A stretch of 64,000 nt of DNA from Clostridiales bacterium. Lineage in GTDB: Bacteria > Bacillota > Clostridia > Christensenellales > Christensenellaceae. The stretch is taken from contig SVGZ01000006.1 of assembly GCA_015056045.1 (NCBI GenBank), positions 1-64,000 of the forward strand. Direction: 5' to 3'. A model generated the notes under the pieces. The model saw nothing but the letters and a program-made list of their open reading frames with translations. It ran no database searches and had not been told where the DNA came from. This document shows positions 56,499 to 64,000 of the stretch, piece after piece (position 1 is the stretch's first letter; each line of letters opens with the position of its first letter). The translations under genes were made by a program, and so were the position numbers.

Positions 56499-56532
56499 GA
56501 CCCGATGGAGCATAAAACTCTATCGGGTTTTT
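56499..56532. terminator. Bidirectional intrinsic terminator
   Basis: ACCCGATgGAGcataaaaCTCtATCGGGTTTTT with A-rich left flank. Confidence 0.75.
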
Positions 56533-56537
56533 GTTTG

Positions 56538-56585
56538 TCAAAGATCGTCGGCATCAAAGATCGTCGACATCAAAGATCGTCGACA
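56538..56585. repeat. Tandem repeat, 3 x 16 bp
   Basis: TCAAAGATCGTCGGCA / TCAAAGATCGTCGACA / TCAAAGATCGTCGACA. Confidence 0.9.
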
Positions 56586-56680
56586 TCCTGTACAGGCTTT
56601 TCGTTCGGGTCCTCGGGTTTTCCTGTATAGCTGCCCTGCGGATCGGTTTTCGGCGCATAAAAATCTTTCTCTTTTTTCAT
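56570..56680 (-). CDS. Small 36-aa protein
   Basis: MKKEKDFYAPKTDPQGSYTGKPEDPNEKPVQDVDDL*, SD AAAGGAG; below the ORF-track size cutoff. Confidence 0.55.
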   Translation of the reverse strand: MKKEKDFYAPKTDPQGSYTGKPEDPNEKPVQDVDDL

Positions 56681-56710
56681 AAAAACTCCTTTTTTCTTTA
56701 GGATATCCGT

Positions 56711-57139
56711 TTATGCCCGTTTTATTCCTTTCTTTCTCTTTGTTTTTCCGCAGATCAATGCCGTGATAAGCCCGATCGCAGCACCCATCAGAAGGTCCAA
56801 AAAGAGCTTTTTGATATCTCCGAAACAGCCTTCGATCAGCGAAAAACTGAAATAGCCGAGTACGATATATAAAGTTCCGGCTGCAATGCCGCTCGGTATC
56901 ATATCTTCTGCGCTGTTTTTTGCCGCAAGATATGCGGATAAAAAGATCGAAATCATTTTAATTCCCTGATCAACAAGCGATATGATCTCGCCGCCGAGTC
57001 TTGTTTCCTTCAAAATCAGCGCAAAGGCAAGGATCATGGCGATCGTTAAAATCAAGCCGTAGAAAGAAGCTCTGATTGCGGCCATGACCGCATTTTTTCT
57101 TGAATGATTCGAATTTCTGTTATTTTTCTTTTTTGCCAT
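56711..57139 (-). CDS. TIGR04086-type membrane protein
   Basis: 4-TM protein with LSAYLAAKNSAEDMIPSGIAAG; start MAKKKNNRNS. Confidence 0.7.
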   Translation of the reverse strand: MAKKKNNRNSNHSRKNAVMAAIRASFYGLILTIAMILAFALILKETRLGGEIISLVDQGIKMISIFLSAYLAAKNSAEDMIPSGIAAGTLYIVLGYFSFSLIEGCFGDIKKLFLDLLMGAAIGLITALICGKTKRKKGIKRA

Positions 57140-57198
57140 CCATATCTCCTCCGATAATTTGTCATGCAGAAGATATATATGCAAACACATAAAAAAAT

Positions 57199-57225
57199 AG
57201 CCTTCCCGCAAAGAGAAGGCTGTTT
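57199..57225. terminator. Intrinsic terminator of argGH
   Basis: AGCCTTCccgcaaagaGAAGGCT; on the minus strand followed by ATTTTTTT. Confidence 0.8.
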
Positions 57226-57230
57226 TACTT

Positions 57231-58607
57231 TTATAAACCGAGGCGTTTTTTCATCAGCTCGATATGCGCTGTGACCTGCTGCTTTGCAGGACCACCGGGG
57301 ATGTTTCGCCTTGAAACGCAGGCTTCAAGGGAAATATTGTCATAAACATCGCTGCCGAAAAGCGGAGAGAATTCCGAAAGCTTTTCTTCGGAAAGATCTG
57401 CAATGGCGAGTCCGTTTGTTTCGCAGTAGAGAACGAGCTTGCCGATGACTTCGTGCGCATCGCGGAAGGGAAGCCCTTTTTTAACGAGGTAATCCGCAGC
57501 GTCCGTTGCATTGGTAAAGCCTCTGCCTGCCTGCATATACAGGGTTTCCTTATTGAAACGCAGGGTAGAGATCATCTTGGTGAAGACCTTGAGGCAGCTT
57601 GCAAGCGTATCTGCGGCGTCAAATACGCATTCCTTGTCTTCCTGCATATCTTTGTTATACGCAAGCGGAAGCCCTTTCATAACGGTCAGGAGCGTTACGA
57701 GGCTGCCGTAAACACGGCCTGTTTTGCCGCGGATAAGTTCTGCCATATCGGGGTTCTTTTTCTGCGGCATAATGGAAGAACCTGTGGAGTAGGCATCATC
57801 CATCGTGACGAATCTGAATTCATTCGTCGACCATAAGATCAGCTCTTCGCAGAAACGGGAAAGATGCATCATCGTGATCGAAGCAGCGGAAAGATATTCA
57901 ATGGCAAAATCACGGTCGGAAACACCGTCCATGCTGTTCATGGTGATGTTTTTGAAACCGAGTTCGCTTGCCGTCATATAGCGGTCAAGCGGGTAAGTCG
58001 TTGCGCAAAGAGCACCCGATCCAAGAGGCATATAGTCTGCACGCTCGAGGCAATCCGCAAAACGTGTGATGTCGCGCCAGAACATCTCTGCATAAGCCAT
58101 CATGTAATGACCGAGGGAAGTCGGCTGAGCTTTCTGCAGGTGCGTATAGGCGGGCATGATCGTCTCAAGGTTGTTTTCCGCAATATGAAGAAGTGCAGAG
58201 ATCAGATCTTTTAAGATGTTCTGTGTTTCTTCGCATTCTTCCTTGACGAACATTTTGAAATCGAGTGCGACCTGATCGTTACGGCTTCTGCCTGTGTGGA
58301 GTTTTTTGCCTGCTTCGCCGATGCGTTCTGTCAGGATCTTTTCCACATTCATGTGAATATCTTCATCATGCGGCGAAAACTCGATATTGCCCATGATCGC
58401 ATCTTCAAGGATCGTCTTTAAGCCTTCGATGATCTTTTCGGAATCTTCTTTGGCAATGATGCCCTGCTGGCCTAACATTCTTGCGTGTGCGATGCTGCCG
58501 GTAATATCCTGAACGGCAAGGCGTGAGTCAAAAGAAATGGAGGAATGGAAGCCTTCTGCAAATTCATCTGTTGTTTTGGTGAATCGGCCTCCCCAAAGTT
58601 TAGCCAT
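57231..58607 (-). CDS. argH: Argininosuccinate lyase
   Basis: MAKLWGGRFTK, GSSIMPQKKNPD. Confidence 0.98.
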   Translation of the reverse strand: MAKLWGGRFTKTTDEFAEGFHSSISFDSRLAVQDITGSIAHARMLGQQGIIAKEDSEKIIEGLKTILEDAIMGNIEFSPHDEDIHMNVEKILTERIGEAGKKLHTGRSRNDQVALDFKMFVKEECEETQNILKDLISALLHIAENNLETIMPAYTHLQKAQPTSLGHYMMAYAEMFWRDITRFADCLERADYMPLGSGALCATTYPLDRYMTASELGFKNITMNSMDGVSDRDFAIEYLSAASITMMHLSRFCEELILWSTNEFRFVTMDDAYSTGSSIMPQKKNPDMAELIRGKTGRVYGSLVTLLTVMKGLPLAYNKDMQEDKECVFDAADTLASCLKVFTKMISTLRFNKETLYMQAGRGFTNATDAADYLVKKGLPFRDAHEVIGKLVLYCETNGLAIADLSEEKLSEFSPLFGSDVYDNISLEACVSRRNIPGGPAKQQVTAHIELMKKRLGL

Positions 58608-58691
58608 AAATACCTCTTTTCTAAAACCGAAGGAACCGGTGCCATATTGGCAGGGGTTCCCTCATAGTCAGTTCAGTTTTTAGCTTGATGC

Positions 58692-59915
58692 TTATTTTGC
58701 ATCCGGATGGTTCTGCTTCATAAGAGCGCGGACTGTCAGCGGGAGAGACATGAGGTTGATGAAACCTTCTGCATCGCTCTGGTTGTAAACAGCGTCTTCG
58801 CCGAATGTAGCGTATTCTTCGTTATAGAGGGAATACGGGCTCTTTAAGCCAACAACTGTGCAGTTGCCTTTATAAAGTTTGATGCGGACTGTACCGGTAA
58901 CGTTCTGCTGTGTGCTGTCTACGAAAGCGGAGAGAGCTTCACGAAGCGGAGAATACCAGAAACCATCATAAACGAGTTCAGCAAATTTGGAAGCAACGCC
59001 TTCTTTATAGTGCATGGTCTGACGATCGAGTGTGATCTGTTCGAGGCCCTGATGCGCTGTGAAGAGGATTCTGCCGCCGGGATTTTCGTAAACACCGCGG
59101 GATTTCATACCGACGAGACGGTTTTCAACCATGTCATCGATGCCAACGCCATTTGCTGCGCCGAGTTCGTTGAGTTTTTCAACAAGGGCAACACTGCCGA
59201 GCTTTTCGCCGTTTATAGCTACCGGAATACCTTTTTCGAAATCGAGTTCGAGGTAGGTAGGTACATCGGGAGCATCTTCGGGAGCTACGCAGATGTGGAG
59301 CATTTCTTTCTTGGGTTCATTCCACGGATCTTCGAGGTCTTCGCCTTCGTGGGAAAGATGCCAGATGTTTGCGTCCATGCTGTAGTTGCTGTTCTTTTTA
59401 ACCGGAACCGGAATACCCATCTTGTTTGCATATTCGAGTTCTTCGTCACGGGATTTGATATCCCATTCACGCCAGGGAGCGATGATGCCGAGATGCGGAG
59501 CAAGAGCATGAACGGTCATTTCGAAACGAACCTGGTCATTGCCTTTGCCTGTTGCGCCGTGAGCGATCGCATCTGCACCTTCTGCGAGGGCGATCTCAAC
59601 GAGTCTCTTTGCGATAACGGGGCGTGCGAAAGATGTGCCTAAAAGGTATTTGCCTTCATACTGTGCGCCGGCTTTGATTGTGGGGAAGATCATATCTTCA
59701 ACGAATTCTTCAACGAGGTCTTCGATGTAAAGCTTGGAAGCGCCTGTCTTTAAAGCTTTTTCTTCAAGACCTTCGAGCTCAGCGCCCTGTCCAACGTTGC
59801 CGCAGACAGCGATTACTTCGCAGTTGTCATAGTTTTCTTTGAGCCACGGAATGATGATGGAAGTATCGAGACCGCCGCTGTAGGCGAGGACGACTTTCTT
59901 ATACTGTTTTTTCAT
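58692..59915 (-). CDS. argG: Argininosuccinate synthase
   Basis: [20 protein letters not shown]. Confidence 0.98.
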   Translation of the reverse strand: MKKQYKKVVLAYSGGLDTSIIIPWLKENYDNCEVIAVCGNVGQGAELEGLEEKALKTGASKLYIEDLVEEFVEDMIFPTIKAGAQYEGKYLLGTSFARPVIAKRLVEIALAEGADAIAHGATGKGNDQVRFEMTVHALAPHLGIIAPWREWDIKSRDEELEYANKMGIPVPVKKNSNYSMDANIWHLSHEGEDLEDPWNEPKKEMLHICVAPEDAPDVPTYLELDFEKGIPVAINGEKLGSVALVEKLNELGAANGVGIDDMVENRLVGMKSRGVYENPGGRILFTAHQGLEQITLDRQTMHYKEGVASKFAELVYDGFWYSPLREALSAFVDSTQQNVTGTVRIKLYKGNCTVVGLKSPYSLYNEEYATFGEDAVYNQSDAEGFINLMSLPLTVRALMKQNHPDAK

Positions 59916-59949
59916 ATATATTCCTCCAAAAGGTTTTTATCCAAGAACT

Positions 59950-59978
59950 AATATACACCCGAATTTATAAATATGCAA
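59950..59978 (-). promoter_or_regulatory. argG promoter
   Basis: Minus strand TTGCAT, 17 bp, TATATT. Confidence 0.6.
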
Positions 59979-60130
59979 TACCTTTTTATAATTTTTTATA
60001 AATTCTTTTTTCCTTACGGATTTTGGGAAGTTTTCTTTAGTGGCCTTGTTTGACTTTGCATATAAAACATACTATACTAAGAATGATATAGTAGAGATAT
60101 TATGCAAAGAAGCGAAAAGCGAGGAATCGT

Positions 60131-60622
60131 ATGGTTATTTTGGGTATCGACCCAGGTCTTGCCATCGTCGGTTACGGCCTGATAAATTATGATAATGTCA
60201 AGATGAAACTGATCGATTACGGTGCGATCTTAACGCCTGCGGGCATGAAGATCCCCGAACGCCTTGATATTATCTATGACAGCATGACGGAGCTGATCAA
60301 AAAATATAAGCCCGATGCCATCGCTTTTGAAGAACTCTTCTTTGCAAAAAACGTAAAAACGGCAATCGCCGTCGCACAGGCAAGAGGTGCAGCCGTTACC
60401 GCTGCGTATAAACAAACGAAGGAATTGTATGAATATACACCGCTGCAGATCAAGCAGGCCATGACCGGTTACGGAAGAGCGGATAAAAACCAGATCCAGC
60501 AGATGGTCAAGCTCCTCCTTGGTTTAAAAGAGATCCCAAAGCCGGATGACGCTGCAGACGCTGTTGCCGTTGCCATGACACACGCACAGAGCCTCCATTT
60601 CGGGCAGGATTTCAGAATGTAA
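60131..60622 (+). CDS. ruvC: Holliday junction resolvase RuvC
   Basis: MVILGIDPGLAIVGYGLI, AFEELFFAKNVKTAI. Confidence 0.97.
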   Translation: MVILGIDPGLAIVGYGLINYDNVKMKLIDYGAILTPAGMKIPERLDIIYDSMTELIKKYKPDAIAFEELFFAKNVKTAIAVAQARGAAVTAAYKQTKELYEYTPLQIKQAMTGYGRADKNQIQQMVKLLLGLKEIPKPDDAADAVAVAMTHAQSLHFGQDFRM

Positions 60623-60631
60623 GGATCAATT

Positions 60632-61231
60632 ATGTACGAATATATCAGAGGAAAACTTGCATATTTACAGGAAAATTACGCAGCTGTTGAAGCCGGCGGT
60701 GTCGCTTACCGCATCTATATCACATCGAAAGCTTCGGGCGTTTTGAAAAGCGGAGAAGAGATCACGCTCTATACACATTTCATCGTCCGTGAAGATGAAA
60801 TGGCGCTTTATGGCTTCATGCAGCCTGCTGAACGCTCCATGTTTGAAAAACTGATTGGTGTTTCCGGCGTTGGCCCGAAAGCGGCAATGTCTATTTTATC
60901 CGCCATGGATCTTTCACAGATCGCAACGGCGCTTATGTCTTCGGACAGCAAAGCTTTTGCTAGAGCAAACGGCATCGGACCCAAAACGGCAAACCGCATT
61001 ATCCTAGAGCTTAAGGATAAAGTCGATATTGCCGATGTTTTGGGAAGCGATACACCGGCAGCGGCTGTTATTGACGCAGGGCAGAACAGCGCTGTTTCCG
61101 AAGCTCTGGAAGCACTCATTTCGCTTGGTTATAACCGTGCGGAAGCTGCACAGGCGATCGCTTCGGTAAAAGAACTCGCAGGAACGGCAGAAGAGCTCAC
61201 GCTCATGGCATTAAAACGCCTGAGCCTTTGA
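60632..61231 (+). CDS. ruvA: Holliday junction helicase subunit RuvA
   Basis: MYEYIRGKLAY, GVSGVGPKAAMSIL, GIGPKTANRIILELKDK. Confidence 0.96.
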   Translation: MYEYIRGKLAYLQENYAAVEAGGVAYRIYITSKASGVLKSGEEITLYTHFIVREDEMALYGFMQPAERSMFEKLIGVSGVGPKAAMSILSAMDLSQIATALMSSDSKAFARANGIGPKTANRIILELKDKVDIADVLGSDTPAAAVIDAGQNSAVSEALEALISLGYNRAEAAQAIASVKELAGTAEELTLMALKRLSL

Positions 61232-61246
61232 GGATAGGAGAGCATA

Positions 61247-62299
61247 ATGGAAGACGACAGAATTGTTTCCGGACAGATGCGCGGCGATGATGCGGCTGCA
61301 GAGCTCAGCATCAGACCAAAATCGATCGATGAATATATCGGTCAGAGCAGCGTCAAGGAAAAAATGAAAATATACATCGAGGCAGCGAAGAAAAGGGGAG
61401 AACCTCTCGACCATGTTTTGCTCTATGGACCTCCCGGTCTCGGCAAAACGACCCTTTCGCATATCATTGCCAACGAGATGGGTGTCAACATCCGCATCAC
61501 GACGGGTCCTGCGATCACAAGACAGGGCGATCTGGCTGCGCTTCTCACCAATCTTTCCGATGGCGATATCCTCTTTATTGACGAAATTCACCGCCTGAAT
61601 GCTTCCGTTGAGGAAATTTTATACCCCGCAATGGAAGATTATGCTTTGGATATCATCCTCGGCAAAGGACCTTCGGCAAGATCGCTCAGAATCGACCTTC
61701 CGCGTTTTACGCTCATCGGCGCAACGACAAGAGCCGGTATGCTGACTTCGCCTTTGCGTGACCGTTTCGGCATCATTAACCGCCTTGAAATGTATGAACC
61801 CGAAGATTTGACCACGATCGTCAACCGTTCCGCAGGGATTTTGGGAATCGCCATTGACCCGACGGGCGCATACGAGATCGCAAGAAGATCGAGAGGAACA
61901 CCTCGAATCGCCAACAGACTCTTAAGGCGTGTCCGCGACTTTGCACAGATCAAAGCAGAGGGCATCATTACTAAGCGTGTTGCGGATGAAGCGCTGGAAA
62001 TGCTCGAGATCGATAAAGAAGGTTTCGATAGTATCGATGCGATCATCTTAAAAACGATCATTGAAAAGTTTGCAGGCGGTCCTGTCGGTCTTGAAACGCT
62101 TGCCGCTGCAACCGGCGAAGAAGTCGGCACGATCGAAGATGTCTATGAACCCTATCTCATGCGTCAGGGATACATCATGCGTACACCAAGAGGACGAATC
62201 GCAACGGATGCTGCCTATCGTCATTTCGGTCTCGAAGCCATGAAACGCCCCGAAAAGCCCGAAAAACATAAACAGGGCACATTATTTGATGAAGAATAA
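61247..62299 (+). CDS. ruvB: Holliday junction helicase RuvB
   Basis: [47 protein letters not shown]. Confidence 0.98.
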   Translation: MEDDRIVSGQMRGDDAAAELSIRPKSIDEYIGQSSVKEKMKIYIEAAKKRGEPLDHVLLYGPPGLGKTTLSHIIANEMGVNIRITTGPAITRQGDLAALLTNLSDGDILFIDEIHRLNASVEEILYPAMEDYALDIILGKGPSARSLRIDLPRFTLIGATTRAGMLTSPLRDRFGIINRLEMYEPEDLTTIVNRSAGILGIAIDPTGAYEIARRSRGTPRIANRLLRRVRDFAQIKAEGIITKRVADEALEMLEIDKEGFDSIDAIILKTIIEKFAGGPVGLETLAAATGEEVGTIEDVYEPYLMRQGYIMRTPRGRIATDAAYRHFGLEAMKRPEKPEKHKQGTLFDEE

Positions 62300-62311
62300 A
62301 GAGGTCAGGTT

Positions 62312-63346
62312 TTGAATACAAGTGATTTTTATTACGATCTGCCCGAAGAGCTTATTGCGCAGACACCTGTCATGCCGAGAGATTCTTCGAGGCTGCTCGC
62401 ATTTAATATAGAAGAAGAAAAAATGGAACACCGCCATTTTCGTGATATCATCGAATATCTTGAAGAAGGCGATGTCCTTGTCATCAACGAAACAAAAGTC
62501 CTTCCCGCACGCCTTTTCGGTGTCAAAAAGGAAACAGGCGCTCATATTGAGATCCTGCTCTTAAACCGCAAAACCGCAGATGTTTGGGAAGCGCTCGGCA
62601 AACCGGGCAAACGTCTGCACATTGGCGATGTTGTGGAGTTTTCCCCGGAGCTTTCGCTCGTTATCAGGGGCAAAGGCGAAGAAGGCTTGATCGAAGTTGA
62701 ATTTTCCTATACGGGAATTTTTGAAGAAATTTTGGATAAGCTCGGTCAAATGCCGCTTCCGCCGTATATTAAGGAACAGCTTGGCGATCAGACTCGCTAT
62801 CAGACTGTTTACGCAAAAGAAGAAGGCTCCGCTGCTGCACCGACTGCAGGTCTCCATTTTACGCCCGAACTGATGCAGAAGATCCGCGATAAAGGTGTAG
62901 ATATTGTTCCTGTTTTGCTGCATGTTGGTCTCGGTACTTTTAGACCCGTCAAAGCGGAAAGCATCGAAGAACACCATATGCACAGCGAATTTTACAGTGT
63001 ATCTGCGGATGCTGCCGAGCGTATCAATGCGGCAAGAAAACGCGGCAAGCGCATCATCGCAACGGGAACGACGAGCGTCAGAACGCTTGAATCTTCTTCC
63101 GATGAAAACGGCATCGTTCATGCCGGCAGCGGAAACACACAGATTTTTATCTATCCCGGTTACCGTTATAAAGCAGTCGATGCTCTTATTACCAATTTCC
63201 ATTTGCCGGAAAGTACGCTGATCATGCTCGTTTCCGCATTTGCAGGCTATGAAAATACCATGCAGCTCTATAAAACTGCAGTTGAGATGAAATATCGCTT
63301 TTTCAGCTTTGGGGATGCTTGTTTCTTCCATCATCCGAAAAAGTGA
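62312..63346 (+). CDS. queA: S-adenosylmethionine:tRNA ribosyltransferase-isomerase
   Basis: [29 protein letters not shown] start. Confidence 0.97.
   Translation: MNTSDFYYDLPEELIAQTPVMPRDSSRLLAFNIEEEKMEHRHFRDIIEYLEEGDVLVINETKVLPARLFGVKKETGAHIEILLLNRKTADVWEALGKPGKRLHIGDVVEFSPELSLVIRGKGEEGLIEVEFSYTGIFEEILDKLGQMPLPPYIKEQLGDQTRYQTVYAKEEGSAAAPTAGLHFTPELMQKIRDKGVDIVPVLLHVGLGTFRPVKAESIEEHHMHSEFYSVSADAAERINAARKRGKRIIATGTTSVRTLESSSDENGIVHAGSGNTQIFIYPGYRYKAVDALITNFHLPESTLIMLVSAFAGYENTMQLYKTAVEMKYRFFSFGDACFFHHPKK

Positions 63347-64000
<654 letters not shown>

Noticed and set aside
56538-56585. CRISPR-like array
   Set aside because: Units are directly abutting 16-bp copies without spacers and no cas genes are nearby.
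59916-60000. ArgR operator upstream of argG
   Set aside because: AT-rich partial palindromes (ATTTATAAATTC) are suggestive, but too degenerate to call in an A/T-rich promoter without a motif model.

Overview
The window is about 64 kb of a Clostridia/Firmicutes-like chromosome (inference from gene content). It is almost fully coding, with many intrinsic terminators; I recognised no rRNA, tRNA, CRISPR array, integrase or transposase. Housekeeping blocks: PPi-dependent phosphofructokinase (truncated at the left edge), uppP, ispE, a ROK sugar kinase, MarR plus a heterodimeric ABC exporter, spoVB-like flippase, yabN/mazG, HU, Asp23/FakA-like, recG, two HtrA proteases, a Gld-type ABC exporter, a complete eight-gene pyrimidine operon (pyrC-carA-carB-pyrK-pyrD-pyrF-pyrE-pyrB), argG/argH, ruvCAB, queA and tgt (truncated at the right edge). 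Most interesting points: (1) a compact three-gene module of a TerB-N/TerB-C protein, a BrxD-like (DUF2791) ATPase and an Lhr/BrxHI-like helicase at 9.29-14.86 kb, with no BREX methylase or PglZ, a candidate stress or defence system; (2) a CarA whose class I glutaminase motif reads GIGLGHL instead of GICLGHQ, so it probably lacks glutaminase activity and the enzyme may be ammonia-dependent; (3) a promoter/leader/terminator attenuator in front of the pyr operon with no obvious PyrR-binding motif; (4) a PyrB fused to a PyrI-type zinc ribbon without the PyrI allosteric domain; (5) a small accessory cluster of membrane-anchored proteins that includes an NTF2-fold immunity-like protein. All family calls come from reading the translations; no database search was run.
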